Part shown: positions 9,284 through 18,572 of the stretch, one piece after another
Layout of the letters: every line of letters begins with the position of its first letter
How positions within the stretch are numbered: the first letter of the stretch is position 1
DNA from: Bacteroidota bacterium
Lineage (GTDB): Bacteria; Bacteroidota; Bacteroidia; UKL13-3
Assembly (NCBI GenBank): GCA_027488905.1
Contig: JAIYAT010000010.1
Coordinates: 277,061-341,060 of the forward strand
DNA length: 64,000 nucleotides
Direction: 5' to 3'
Program-made: the position numbers and the translations under genes
Notes under the pieces: generated by a model
Databases searched by the model: none
Seen by the model: the letters and a program-made list of their open reading frames with translations, nothing else
What the model was told of the DNA's origin: nothing

Positions 9284-10501
9284 ATGAAGTTAGCATTTCC
9301 AAAAGATTTATTATCTCGCGATACCTATCTTGCCCAGGTTATGCCATTTGTGCAACAGCCTTTAATTAAGGTGTTTACAGGCCAACGAAGGGTGGGTAAA
9401 AGTTATTTGTTGTTTCAGGTTATTCGCAAAATTATAGCCCTAGATAAAAAGGCAAATATTATCTATGTAAACTTTGAAGATATTCAATTTTTGAGCATGA
9501 AGGAGCCAATAGATTTGGTTAACCATGTAAATAAATTGTTTAAAAAGAATGCGATGAATTATGTCTTTATAGATGAGATTCAGGAGTTAAATCAATTTGA
9601 AATAGCCTTGCGTTCACTTTTGTTAAATGAAAATATAGATTTGTATTGTACGGGAAGTAATGCAAATTTATTGTCAACTGATATTGCTGGTAAATTAAGC
9701 GGGCGAGTGATTGAGATAAAAGTGTATAGTTTGTCTTATCTTGAATTTTTAAATTTCCACAAATTGGAAAATGACGAAAGCGCCTTAGATAAGTATTTAA
9801 AATTTGGTGGTTTACCTTACTTAAAAAATTTAAAACTTGAAGAACAAATTGTTTTCGAGTATTTAAAAAATATATATAACAGCATTGCCTATAGAGATAT
9901 CATCAATCGATTTGAAGTAAGGAATGTTAATTTTTTGGAACGATTGGTTCTGTTTTTGGCAAATGAAACGGGCAGTTTATTTTCAGCAAAAAAGATTAGC
10001 GATTATCTAAAATCACAGTTCCATACTGTTCCATCAAGCTTGGTTCAGCAATATGCCAACTATCTGGTGAATGCCTTTTTAGTTCATAAGATACAACGAT
10101 ATGATATAAAAGGGAAAAAGATTTTTGAAGTCGGAGAGAAGTATTATTTTGAAAATTTAGGGTTAAGACATTCTATCGCTGGTTATAAGCTGAATGACCT
10201 TGGTAAGATAAGCGAAAATGCTGTTTGTAATCACTTATTGTTTCTGGGTTATGATGTTAAGATTGGCGTAATTGGTAAGCAGGAAGTTGATTTTGTGGCA
10301 AAAAGAAATAATGAAATCAGGTATGTGCAAGTTGCTTTATCAATTGTTGATCCTTCAACTTTTCAAAGAGAATTTGGGAACTTACAAATGATACCTGATA
10401 ATTTTAGGAAAGAAGTAATTACCTTAAATCAGTTTAATGGAAACACAGTAGATGGCATTTTTCACAGTTCTCTTCGCACTTTCTTATCTTCAACAATTTA
10501 A
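9284..10501 (+). CDS. AAA ATPase with DUF4143 C-terminal domain
   Basis: A 405-residue member of the archaeal-type AAA ATPase group with DUF4143. Walker A is GQRRVGKS (33-40) and Walker B is YVFIDEIQ (93-100). The C-terminal domain has a nuclease-like core, EVDFVAKRNNEIRYVQVA, resembling a PD-(D/E)xK fold whose Lys is replaced by Gln. The cellular role of this family is not settled; many copies occur in Bacteroidota and some may be mobile or defence related. It is followed two bases later by the methyltransferase gene and is preceded by a striking double palindrome (9224-9281). Confidence 0.85.
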   Translation: MKLAFPKDLLSRDTYLAQVMPFVQQPLIKVFTGQRRVGKSYLLFQVIRKIIALDKKANIIYVNFEDIQFLSMKEPIDLVNHVNKLFKKNAMNYVFIDEIQELNQFEIALRSLLLNENIDLYCTGSNANLLSTDIAGKLSGRVIEIKVYSLSYLEFLNFHKLENDESALDKYLKFGGLPYLKNLKLEEQIVFEYLKNIYNSIAYRDIINRFEVRNVNFLERLVLFLANETGSLFSAKKISDYLKSQFHTVPSSLVQQYANYLVNAFLVHKIQRYDIKGKKIFEVGEKYYFENLGLRHSIAGYKLNDLGKISENAVCNHLLFLGYDVKIGVIGKQEVDFVAKRNNEIRYVQVALSIVDPSTFQREFGNLQMIPDNFRKEVITLNQFNGNTVDGIFHSSLRTFLSSTI

Positions 10502-10503
10502 CA

Positions 10504-11175
10504 ATGAACTGGAAAGAATTTTGGAACAAACAGCAAGCCGAAGCAAATGCTTATAAACAAGTTGGCAGGGTACTCAATGGCCAAGCTATTTCGCCAGAAA
10601 TCATGTCTAAAATCGCTGCTAGAATTGCCCAGCAATTGCAGTTAAAACCGCATGAAACCTTGTTGGATGTTTGCTGTGGCAATGGCGTTTTAGATACCCT
10701 ATTGTTGCCAAAAGTTTCTGCCATACATGGCATCGATTTATCAGATGCACTCCTTGCAGAAGCCATGCAATTAAACCTCCCAAATCTTACTTTTTCTTCT
10801 GGCAATGCAGTTAGTTTCGGTTTGAACCAAACCTTTGATAAATGCCTGTTATACTTTTCTTTTCAATACATTGAAACTTTAGCAGATGCACAAAAAGTAA
10901 TTGAAAACTTAGTGCATCATGCGCATAAAGATGCTTTGATTTTAATTGGTGACATACCCAATCAATTAGAATTTTTTACGTATTACAATTCCCCTTCTAA
11001 ATGGTGGCAATGGATAAAGCAAGAATTAAAAGAAGCCAACGAAATGGGCCGCTTCTGGCATCCTAAAGAGCTTTTGAGGATTTGCGAAAACTTAGGCCTA
11101 AAGGCAGAAATACATGTGCAAGAACCTTGGCAACCTTACGCACATTATCGTTTTGATTTATTGATTTACTCGTAG
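10504..11175 (+). CDS. Class I SAM-dependent methyltransferase
   Basis: 223 residues with a Rossmann methyltransferase core: LLDVCCGNGVLDTLLLP is motif I (SAM glycine loop), IHGIDLSDALLAEA motif II, and FDKCLLYFSFQYIE motif IV. The C-terminal part (FWHPKELLRICENLGLKAEI) matches class I enzymes acting on small molecules or lipids. Substrate unknown. The last ten bases overlap the 3' end of the convergent murF-alr gene. Gene contains the iterated 10-mer at 10819, read as Gly-Leu-Asn. Confidence 0.85.
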   Translation: MNWKEFWNKQQAEANAYKQVGRVLNGQAISPEIMSKIAARIAQQLQLKPHETLLDVCCGNGVLDTLLLPKVSAIHGIDLSDALLAEAMQLNLPNLTFSSGNAVSFGLNQTFDKCLLYFSFQYIETLADAQKVIENLVHHAHKDALILIGDIPNQLEFFTYYNSPSKWWQWIKQELKEANEMGRFWHPKELLRICENLGLKAEIHVQEPWQPYAHYRFDLLIYS

Positions 11176-13640
11176 AAGTAAACCCGTTTTACCCGTTGCG
11201 AAACGCTTGTTAAAATCTCATAAGGAATGGTTCCTATTTGCGCACTTAACTCTGCCAAACTTGGACTTTCGCCAAACACAATTACCTCATCACCAGGTTT
11301 GCAATCAATATGCGAAACATCTAACATGGTCATGTCCATGCAAATATTTCCAACTATTGGCGCTTTTTGTTTGTTCACCAACATGTGCCCATTGCCATTG
11401 CTAAGCTTACGGTCGAGACCATCTGCATAGCCAATGGCTACAATGGCAATTTTCCCCTTTTCTATAAGACTTCCTTTTCTGCCATAACCAATGCTTTCGC
11501 TAGGGCCAATTTCTCTTATTTGAGAAATAATGGTTTTTAAACAACCAATAGGTTCTAAAGCTAATCCTAATTGGTGTGCTGGATCAATGCCATACAAGCC
11601 AATGCCCAACCTTACCATATCAAACTGTGCTTGCGGAAACCTAACAATGCCGCCACTGTTAAGGCAATGTCTTATAATAGGGTAGGGAAATGCTGCAGTT
11701 ATTTGCGCGCTTAGTTGGTTAAACGAATCAATTTGATGTAAGGTAAAGGCATCATGTTCTTGGGCTTCGCTTGCTGCCAAATGTGTAAAAACAGAATTTA
11801 TTTTTAGGTGCTTTTCTAATTTTAAACGCTCAATTAAAGCAGGTATTTCTTGGGCATCAAAGCCAAGGCGTTTCATGCCAGTATCCAATTCTAAATGAAT
11901 GCCAATTTCTTCGCCATCGGCTGCTTTTATTAAGTCTTCGAGTATTTCAAAATGATACACTTCAGGCTCTAAGTTATACCTTAGAATAGCATCAAAACTT
12001 GTAGGCTCTGGGTTCATCACCATAATAGGCGTTTGAATACCAGCTTCTCTCAACGTTACGCCTTCATCGGCATAGGCAACGGCTAAGTAATCTGCCTTAT
12101 GGTAGGCAAGGATGCGTGCAATTTCATAAGAACCTGCACCATAGCTAAATGCCTTAACCATGGCCATCACTTTTACTTGAGGTTTTAATAGTTTTTTATA
12201 GGCATTGAAATTATGCAACAAGGCATTTAGGTTAATTTCAAAAACGGTTTGATGTACTTGTTTTTCGAACCATTTCCCAATTTGCTCAAACGCAAATTTC
12301 CTAGCCCCTTTTAACAAGATTATTTCATGCGTGTAATCAAGTAGTTTTTCAGATTTTAAAAAGGCATCTACAGTAGGGTAGAACCTTTGTTTTGGCAACG
12401 AAAACAAGCCTTCATGGATTTTTATTTCATCTCCAATGCCTATGAGTTTATCAATTTTATATTCATTAAGGTAGCCTGCAATTCGCTCGTAGAGCGCTGT
12501 TTGGTTCAAACCGCTTTCTAAAAAATCTGATAACACTACCGTTTTTGTTTTGCCTTGCGCATGTTGTTGCTGAAAATCTAAGGCAATGTGCAATGAGCCA
12601 AGGTCGGCACTATAAACATCATTTACCAGCAAGCAATTTTGTTGGCCTTGTTTTAATTGCAAGCGCATGTCTAAACTTGGCAATTCTGAAAATCTTTGAA
12701 GGACAAATTCCTCCAAATTATTTGTCATTGCCAAGAAAGCAAGGCAAGTGCAGGCATTCCAAATTGCTGCTTCATCTGTAAAAGGGATGCTTACAAAATG
12801 GCTTTTATATTGTAAAGTGCATTGGTTTTTTTCGGTTTGAACCGAGATATAATAATCGGCAGAAGGATTGCTGCGACTCCAAGATTTATACTTTTCGGTT
12901 TGTGCTAAGTTTTGAATGTAAGTTGCCACCAAACTTTGTTCTTCGCAAAAAAGCACTTGTTGGCAAGTCTCAAATAGTTTAAGTTTTTCTTTCAGTTTTT
13001 GTGTTTTGTTTTCAAAGCCTTCGTCATGTGCATCGCCAATGAGCGTTAGGATGCCAAGGTTTGCCTGAAGGATTTTGGCCAACTTTTCCATTTCACCTGG
13101 CATCGAAATTCCTGCTTCAAAAATGGCATAATCATTATCGTTGGTCATATGCCAAACCGAAAGCGGTACACCCAATTGTGAGTTATAACTTTTTGGATTT
13201 CTAACTACCGAATGCTTAGGTTTTAGCAAGTAGGCCAACCACTCTTTTACAATGGTTTTACCGTTACTGCCAGTAATGCCTACCAATGGATAATTGAATT
13301 GTTGCCTATGCAATTGCGCGAGATGTTGTAGTGCCTGCAAGCAATCGTTCACCTCAATTATTCCGGCATTTGGCAACAATTGCAACAGGTGTTTTGGGTA
13401 AGCATGGGTTTGAACCAAAAACATTCTTACGCCTTGTTCGTAGGCTTCTTTTAAATACAAATGCCCATTGTGGCGCTCGCCTTTGATGGCAATGAAAAGG
13501 CCGTTTTGTGCAAACAATAACTTCCTGCTATCGGTAAGCAAGTGCAATACTGAGGGGTTTGATTCATTTGTTTGCAAACAGCTACCCTGCAAGGCAGCAG
13601 CAAGTTGGTTAAAGCGAATGTTGTTTAAACTTTTTTGCAT
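11166..13640 (-). CDS. Bifunctional UDP-MurNAc-tripeptide:D-Ala-D-Ala ligase / alanine racemase
   Basis: Fusion of two cell-wall enzymes, typical of Bacteroidota. Residues about 1-450 are MurF: P-loop GITGSNGKT at 121-129 and a Mur-ligase C-terminal domain (VLSDFLESG). From about 460 on is alanine racemase: PLP lysine K496 in MVKAFSYGAG, and GIGLYGIDPA plus SIGYGRKG near the catalytic Tyr, ending EILTSVSQRVKRVYFYE. It makes D-Ala and joins D-Ala-D-Ala to the muropeptide. MurF here may have lost activity in some lineages, but the P-loop is intact. The first 32 bases overlap the end of the upstream MFS gene, suggesting coupling. Three iterated 10-mers lie inside. Confidence 0.95.
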   Translation of the reverse strand: MQKSLNNIRFNQLAAALQGSCLQTNESNPSVLHLLTDSRKLLFAQNGLFIAIKGERHNGHLYLKEAYEQGVRMFLVQTHAYPKHLLQLLPNAGIIEVNDCLQALQHLAQLHRQQFNYPLVGITGSNGKTIVKEWLAYLLKPKHSVVRNPKSYNSQLGVPLSVWHMTNDNDYAIFEAGISMPGEMEKLAKILQANLGILTLIGDAHDEGFENKTQKLKEKLKLFETCQQVLFCEEQSLVATYIQNLAQTEKYKSWSRSNPSADYYISVQTEKNQCTLQYKSHFVSIPFTDEAAIWNACTCLAFLAMTNNLEEFVLQRFSELPSLDMRLQLKQGQQNCLLVNDVYSADLGSLHIALDFQQQHAQGKTKTVVLSDFLESGLNQTALYERIAGYLNEYKIDKLIGIGDEIKIHEGLFSLPKQRFYPTVDAFLKSEKLLDYTHEIILLKGARKFAFEQIGKWFEKQVHQTVFEINLNALLHNFNAYKKLLKPQVKVMAMVKAFSYGAGSYEIARILAYHKADYLAVAYADEGVTLREAGIQTPIMVMNPEPTSFDAILRYNLEPEVYHFEILEDLIKAADGEEIGIHLELDTGMKRLGFDAQEIPALIERLKLEKHLKINSVFTHLAASEAQEHDAFTLHQIDSFNQLSAQITAAFPYPIIRHCLNSGGIVRFPQAQFDMVRLGIGLYGIDPAHQLGLALEPIGCLKTIISQIREIGPSESIGYGRKGSLIEKGKIAIVAIGYADGLDRKLSNGNGHMLVNKQKAPIVGNICMDMTMLDVSHIDCKPGDEVIVFGESPSLAELSAQIGTIPYEILTSVSQRVKRVYFYE

Positions 13641-14841
13641 GTTGAAATAGGATCAAACCAGAAATTCCTAGAAATATAGACAAAATAAAGCAAGCCCATA
13701 TAACATTGGATTCGAAGTTAAAGAAGGGAATTGAAAACAAAAAGATAAATAGACTTCGGTTCAATACATTGAGCATATTAAAAATGCTGTTAACCCTTCC
13801 CATAACTTCATTTGGAATGTATTTAAAGAAATAGGTGAGCCGCAATACCCTTATGCCCGCATTGCTAAAACCAAGTAACACACAAAAGGCATACAATACC
13901 CAAACGGCTTTGGCTAAAAATAGCCACATATAAATGGCAGCACCCGCAAAGCTTAGCCAAGTAATGGCATACAAGGTTTGCGCTGGTTTAAAAACTTTGC
14001 CTACGAATAAACCAGCCAGCAAGGCACCTAGTGCATAAATTAAATCTGCTGTTGCAAATTGTGCTCCCGAGCCATTTAAATGTTGTTTAACATAAACTGG
14101 AAGCAAAGAATGAATGCCTACAATTACGGTGGCAAATACGGCATTGGAGAAAAACCCAAATACCAACAAGGAGGGATGTGCTTTTAAATAACTAAAGCCA
14201 GTTTTAACCCTAATCCAAACACTACCCAATTGAACATTTACCTTTTTGGTAGCTTGGTATTTTATAAGATAAATGAGCAGGGCTGCTAAGAAATAAGTGC
14301 TGCCATCGAGTAAAAAAATGTCCCAAACTTGCCAAGGTGCAATTTCAAACGGAACCTTAATGCCATCTAACAAAACAGCCGCTAATGCGCCCGAAAGAAT
14401 GGAAGTGCTTTGGCCAGCAATTTCTATCCAAGAGTTTACACGCTGGTAAGCGTCTTCGGTGGTAATTTCGTGCGCAAAAGCATATAAAGTAGGGTAGTGA
14501 ATATTGTAATTAAACATGGTGAGGCCAAACACGGCAATCACTAATACGTTTGGCAAGTATTGTTGGCTTGAACCTAAGATGCCTATAGAAAGAATGATAC
14601 TGCCACAAATTAAGCTGGTGATTAAGAAATTGTTTTTCCTGCTGAACCTATCTACCAAGGTGCCAGCATACAAGCCAAAAAACATAACACCCAAGGTAAT
14701 AATGCCATAAGAAAAAGTAAATACTTCGCTTTGTTGTTTGGCGGCAAAATACCAAGGCACTGCCAACATGCTCATTCCTTGTGCAAAGCCACTGATGGCA
14801 TTTGCTGTAAAAAGGAGCAACAGCGCCCGGGTGTTTTTCAT
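13609..14841 (-). CDS. Major facilitator superfamily transporter
   Basis: About 410 residues with twelve hydrophobic helices. The loop GTLVDRFSRKNNF after the second helix is the MFS motif A (G-x-x-x-D-R-x-x-R-K). It resembles the enterobactin-exporter-like / MFS_3 group of efflux carriers, but the cargo cannot be told. ATG at 14841 is chosen because the longer open frame runs back through a 14-base tandem repeat at 14874-14915. Its stop lies inside the start of murF-alr, so both are probably one transcript. Confidence 0.8.
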   Translation of the reverse strand: MKNTRALLLLFTANAISGFAQGMSMLAVPWYFAAKQQSEVFTFSYGIITLGVMFFGLYAGTLVDRFSRKNNFLITSLICGSIILSIGILGSSQQYLPNVLVIAVFGLTMFNYNIHYPTLYAFAHEITTEDAYQRVNSWIEIAGQSTSILSGALAAVLLDGIKVPFEIAPWQVWDIFLLDGSTYFLAALLIYLIKYQATKKVNVQLGSVWIRVKTGFSYLKAHPSLLVFGFFSNAVFATVIVGIHSLLPVYVKQHLNGSGAQFATADLIYALGALLAGLFVGKVFKPAQTLYAITWLSFAGAAIYMWLFLAKAVWVLYAFCVLLGFSNAGIRVLRLTYFFKYIPNEVMGRVNSIFNMLNVLNRSLFIFLFSIPFFNFESNVIWACFILSIFLGISGLILFQHAKKFKQHSL

Positions 14842-14873
14842 GGGCGCAAGATAGTTTTTTTTTAGACCATGGT

Positions 14874-14921
14874 CGATGGTCCATAGTCGATGGTCCATAG
14901 TCGATGGTCCATAGTCCATAG
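14874..14921. repeat. 14-bp tandem repeat, three units (CGATGGTCCATAGT)
   Basis: Three head-to-tail copies of CGATGGTCCATAGT at 14874-14887, 14888-14901 and 14902-14915, followed by a partial unit CCATAG, and preceded by a degenerate ACCATGGT. Twelve bases of the unit recur alone at 46543-46554. Such GTCCATAG/CGATGG repeats sit between genes; no coding role. Confidence 0.85.
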
Positions 14922-14974
14922 AAAATGCCTAAAATTGGATGTTACGAGAAGTAATAGCTCACTTTTATACCTAC

Positions 14975-15964
14975 TTAATTTGTTTCAATTATAAAAATAT
15001 AGTTCTTCAATAATTCAACTTTTTTAGGCAATGACTTGTCTTGAATACTGTTAGTTAATTCAGGATATTTAAATCCTTCAACATTCTTCAAAAACGTCTC
15101 TAAATAACTTGCTTTTACAGCGTATCCAGCCGCATCTGCAATGTTGGATTTTGCGTAAATTACTCCGATTAAGTTACCTTCTTCGTCAATGAGGGGTCCA
15201 CCACTATTGCCTGGATTAACGGCTGCTGAAATTTGAAACTTGCTTATGTCCCCCTGAACACCACTTTTAGCACTAATAATTCCCTCTGTTATTTTAACTT
15301 CTTCTCCCATCGCTGCTGCTTTTGGATAACCTAAAGCATAAACCTTCTCTGCCTGAGCAACACCATTTGACCTAATTGAAAATGGTGGGTTTGTAAACTT
15401 TACATTCTTATTGCTTATTTTAATTAATGCCAAATCGTTAGAAGGATCAGAAGCAACAACTGTTGCACCATATTTTGTTGTAAAGTCTCCATCTATACCT
15501 TTCAGAGTAATTTCTTTAGCGTTTTCAATACAATGAAAGTTAGTAATAAAATATCCTTCAGAACTAATAAGGAAACATGTTCCTTGTTTAGGACCTGAAT
15601 TTGTTTTAGATACAATAAGTGGATTATTTTTATCTTCTTCAATGGTTACAGTAATTGGGTATTTTGATAGATACTTATTACCCTTTTCTTTCGATGTGGG
15701 TATGGTACCCCAAAAAAAATAGGTCTCGCCCTTCTTAGCATCAATTGTTTGAATAGTGCGAATACCATAGCGGATAAATACAATTTCTAGCCTACCTTCT
15801 GAATATGCTTTGTATTGTAGAGATTCTTTAGCTGCTAAGTTACTTATGTGTTGTCCATTAATATAAATACTTACATCCCAGCATAGAAAGTTTATAGTAC
15901 TATAATCTTGCGCTTTTGATTGTAATGTTAAAAAGGTAAGTAAAATAAATAAGAATTGTTTCAT
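14975..15964 (-). CDS. Exported trypsin-like serine protease (S1C, DegP-like catalytic domain)
   Basis: 329 residues. A signal peptide (MKQFLFILLTFLTLQSKAQ) leads to an N-terminal beta-rich domain of about 100 residues resembling DUF2846-type domains (INGQHISNL, IDAKKGETYFFWG). The protease domain follows with the catalytic triad His144 (TNFHCIE), Asp177 (SNDLALI) and Ser254 (NPGNSGGPLID). No PDZ domain follows, unlike DegP/DegQ. It probably acts in the periplasm or at the cell surface. The last 30 residues are short and charged. Substrate unknown; standing alone between two gaps. Confidence 0.85.
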   Translation of the reverse strand: MKQFLFILLTFLTLQSKAQDYSTINFLCWDVSIYINGQHISNLAAKESLQYKAYSEGRLEIVFIRYGIRTIQTIDAKKGETYFFWGTIPTSKEKGNKYLSKYPITVTIEEDKNNPLIVSKTNSGPKQGTCFLISSEGYFITNFHCIENAKEITLKGIDGDFTTKYGATVVASDPSNDLALIKISNKNVKFTNPPFSIRSNGVAQAEKVYALGYPKAAAMGEEVKITEGIISAKSGVQGDISKFQISAAVNPGNSGGPLIDEEGNLIGVIYAKSNIADAAGYAVKASYLETFLKNVEGFKYPELTNSIQDKSLPKKVELLKNYIFIIETN

Positions 15965-15993
15965 ATTGTATCGTATTGTTATTTGTAAAAAAG

Positions 15994-16707
15994 TTATTTA
16001 AGCTTCGTAGCTGCAAACCTTTCTTTTAGCAGCTGATTAGCTCGCTTTTTCAAGGGGTTTCCGTGTCCAAAAACAGCTTGCTCGAAGGGGAAATCTGCCA
16101 CTTTCAAAATAGATGCCCTTGCCAAAGCCCTATCCTCGTTAATGGTAGCATAGCTTAATCCCATCACGTTTGAACAGATATCTCCTGCTATTAATACGCC
16201 ATCTTGCGGCAGTAAAAAGGAAACATGACCAGCACAATGTCCTGGTGTATGAATCACTTCTATATCATTGGCAAATGGCAGTATTTCCCCATCTTCTATG
16301 GTTTTATCAACAGGAAACGATTCGTATTTTGTGCCTCCTCGTTTAATAACTAAGCGAAAGACAAGGCTTGGAATAAGGCCTGGCGTAACCGTAATTCCAT
16401 CGTATCCAGCTTCCCCTTTGCTAGTAAGGGCAAGGTCGGCAGCATGGACGTACACCTTAGCGCCTGTGCGCCTGATTATCTCCGCAGCACTGCCCGCATG
16501 GTCAACATGACCGTGAGTGAGCATTAAATGCTTGATATCTGCTGGGTCATGACCAGTTTGTCGCACACCCTCAAATATTTCGTCTGCTTTATTTGGCCAT
16601 GCCGCATCAACCAATACCAACCCATCATGGGTTTTTATCAGGTAGACATTAACTATCCCGATTTCAATTTGCCAAAGGCGGGTTGAGACTTGCGTTATCT
16701 TAGACAT
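15994..16707 (-). CDS. MBL-fold metallo-hydrolase
   Basis: 237 residues with the metallo-beta-lactamase metal motif THGHVDHAG (HxHxDH at 65-70), later HTPGHCAGHVSF, AGDICSN and a final FGHGNPL histidine. It has no signal peptide, so it is a cytosolic hydrolase of the glyoxalase II/lactonase-like group rather than a beta-lactamase. The substrate cannot be fixed. The gene stands alone; the neighbouring protease is 29 bases downstream on the same strand. Confidence 0.88.
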   Translation of the reverse strand: MSKITQVSTRLWQIEIGIVNVYLIKTHDGLVLVDAAWPNKADEIFEGVRQTGHDPADIKHLMLTHGHVDHAGSAAEIIRRTGAKVYVHAADLALTSKGEAGYDGITVTPGLIPSLVFRLVIKRGGTKYESFPVDKTIEDGEILPFANDIEVIHTPGHCAGHVSFLLPQDGVLIAGDICSNVMGLSYATINEDRALARASILKVADFPFEQAVFGHGNPLKKRANQLLKERFAATKLK

Positions 16708-16834
16708 AAGGTTTAAATTTTAGCAGATGAAAGATTTGTTCTGATTCAAAACTACTAAAATATTTGATACGAACAGCGATATGCTTTCTACGTATATACA
16801 AGCAAAAATATTGAATTTTAAAAGTAAACTAACT

Positions 16835-17512
16835 TTAATCATAATCATATCGGTACGTCATAAATTCACCTTTATAAACTTTGGTTTTATACTCAACATC
16901 AAACTTGCGCTCAATTTCCATTTTTAACTTGTAACTTTTAAAATTGTAATGCTTTTTGTCTAGGAATCCAACTGTCCTAATGGTTGGGTGTTCAAGTATC
17001 GGACTTAAATTCCCGTCTAGTACATTGGTGTCAACAAATCGGAAATCGATTAACTGGGGAAAGTTCTTTAAAAAGTCTAAACTTTCAATTGGGGCGCAAG
17101 CGTTTAAACAAAGTACTTTCAATTTTTTTAGTTGTAGTAACTCCTCTGAGAAAGTAAATTTCTTTGACTGATTTATATGTAAAAACTCTATCGTATCGCT
17201 GAACCTACTTAATCCACTGTCTGTTTCTAATTTCAGACAATAATGCGATTCAAGTCGCTTTAATGCTGTTAAGTTTTGAAGGCAATTAAAGTTTTTGATA
17301 TTCGCATATGTCAAGTCCAAGTAAAGAATTCTTTCAGCTGGTAATAAATCAAGGATTGGATTCTTTTCATAATTCAGATGGTTCAGAAAAACGTATTCAG
17401 ACTTCTCAATATTATTTTCATTGTCATAGGTAGTTTTCTCTTTGAAATTTTCTACATAAATTTTTCCTGACTCAATTTGTTCAAACCACAAAGTGTTAAA
17501 TCTCCAATCCAT
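16835..17512 (-). CDS. Leucine-rich-repeat-like protein of unknown function
   Basis: About 225 residues, cytosolic, with recurring leucine-rich strands spaced by 20-25 residues (LPAERILYLDLTYANIKNF, LQNLTALKRLESHYC, LLQLKKLKVLCLNAC, LDFLKNFPQLIDFRFVDTN), as in irregular leucine-rich repeats that form binding surfaces. No enzyme motif. The ATG at 17512 is used; a TTG at 17524 is possible. It lies at the left edge of the cassette-like region and may be its first cassette gene. Confidence 0.55.
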   Translation of the reverse strand: MDWRFNTLWFEQIESGKIYVENFKEKTTYDNENNIEKSEYVFLNHLNYEKNPILDLLPAERILYLDLTYANIKNFNCLQNLTALKRLESHYCLKLETDSGLSRFSDTIEFLHINQSKKFTFSEELLQLKKLKVLCLNACAPIESLDFLKNFPQLIDFRFVDTNVLDGNLSPILEHPTIRTVGFLDKKHYNFKSYKLKMEIERKFDVEYKTKVYKGEFMTYRYDYD

Positions 17513-17544
17513 ATAATTTGTCAATATGTCGTTCGTATGATATC

Positions 17545-17683
17545 AGCTAAGGTTTGAGCGCTGACGAAGTAATTGAATGGTTAGCACTTTTTCCCTTCAG
17601 CACGTTATTCCAAAAATAAACTTTTTTGCCTTTTCTTTTCCCTTTAAGATTCTAGCCTTTAGTGCGACCAAGCGCCTGTTGCC
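17545..17683. repeat. attC-like imperfect palindrome, weak (site 1)
   Basis: Starts GCTAAGGTTTGAGCGCTGACG and ends AGCGCCTGTTGCC. The middle, with ATAAACTTTT and TGCC, is alignable over some 130 bases with the element at 24602-24742, so the two are copies of one repeat. Palindrome pairing is poorer than in the other sites. It lies just 3' of the MazF-like gene, where a cassette recombination site would be. Confidence 0.4.
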
Positions 17684-17704
17684 AGTAGTGCCATTTCTTG
17701 TTGG

Positions 17705-18040
17705 CTAAAGGTCTAGAACGATTCTTATGTTATTCTTTAAATTTGTTTTCTGTTCATTCGTAAGCTGTCCAAGTTTGGTTATGAATCTTTTATTGTCAAT
17801 TGCTCGAATTTGATCAACCAAAACATCGCTCAGTTTGTCCAATTGATTTTTCTTTAAATGAACCCTTAATATTTCAATATCTTTTTGAACGTTAGTAGTT
17901 ATCGGACAAATAATTGTTGATGGATGAGTTTCATTTAGAAGGTCAGTTTGAATAACAACAACTGGTCTAGTTTTACCTGGCTCTGTTCCGATTGTTGGAT
18001 TTAGGTCTGCAAGCCAAATATCGTATTGATTAATTGTCAT
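17705..18040 (-). CDS. Type II toxin, PemK/MazF family endoribonuclease
   Basis: 111 residues. The start INQYDIWLADLNPTIGTEPGKTRPVVVIQTD is the MazF/PemK signature: the Pro-Gly-Lys-x-Arg-Pro-Val-Val loop holds the RNA-cleaving residues, and later TIICPITTN is the second conserved strand. Known members cut mRNA at short sequences. It begins inside the antitoxin gene (11-base overlap), as in coupled operons. An attC-like repeat follows its stop. Confidence 0.88.
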   Translation of the reverse strand: MTINQYDIWLADLNPTIGTEPGKTRPVVVIQTDLLNETHPSTIICPITTNVQKDIEILRVHLKKNQLDKLSDVLVDQIRAIDNKRFITKLGQLTNEQKTNLKNNIRIVLDL

Positions 18041-18260
18041 CTAATAACTTTTCAAACTCATGAATTATGTCCATAGATTCTTTGCTAGTCATTGCAGACT
18101 CTTTAGTGAGTTGATTCTTTAATAATCGCCTTTTATTGACCCTATTGTAAATATTAACGGCCTCATTTATGTATCTATTTCTTGCTAAATGCAGCTTACC
18201 TGTTATTTCTTCTGTTTCATTGAAGATTTCATCGTCAAGTTTTAATGATAATATTTTCAT
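18030..18260 (-). CDS. Antitoxin of the MazF-like toxin (ribbon-helix-helix type)
   Basis: 76 residues: MKILSLKLDDEIFNETEEI is a short strand plus helix of a ribbon-helix-helix DNA-binding fold, followed by ARNRYINEAVNIYNRVNKRR and a charged tail that would wrap the toxin. Position just before and overlapping the MazF gene supports the antitoxin role. The start is preceded by a palindrome and a -7 box (18265-18290), pointing to autoregulation. Confidence 0.8.
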   Translation of the reverse strand: MKILSLKLDDEIFNETEEITGKLHLARNRYINEAVNIYNRVNKRRLLKNQLTKESAMTSKESMDIIHEFEKLLDDN

Positions 18261-18264
18261 ATTA

Positions 18265-18290
18265 CAAAGGTATATATTTAAAGTATATAC
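18265..18290 (-). promoter_or_regulatory. Operator-promoter of the MazEF-like operon
   Basis: A 21-base near-palindrome (arms GTATATA 18270-18276 and TATATAC 18284-18290) overlaps a minus-strand -7 box TACCTTTG (18265-18272). The ATG follows only four bases after the box, suggesting a leaderless mRNA repressed by the antitoxin. Confidence 0.5.
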
Positions 18291-18572
18291 TAAAAAATTA
18301 ATTGAAATAACATCTCTGAACCCGAAGGAGGTATTACTAGTAAGGCAATTTATTGGTTGCCAGAATCGATTAGTCTAAGACTATTGTGTTAACATTAAAA
18401 ATTTGCAACTAATTTTATATACCCTCCAGTAAGTTTATGCAGCAACTAAAAGCTCAGGGCGGTTTTGCATCACAACAGTATTAACATTGAAATTCTAGCG
18501 CCAATTTATTGATAATTATTTAGGTTAATAGCTTCGCTAACTAATTAAAAATACGTGTAGAACAACTTCCCT
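18291..18572. other. Gene-free stretch between TA operon and lipoprotein gene
   Basis: No coding frame with recognisable content. AT-rich, with scattered TTAAC/GTTAAC words and no clear hairpin. It may hold decayed cassette sequence, but I see nothing definite in it. Confidence 0.4.
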
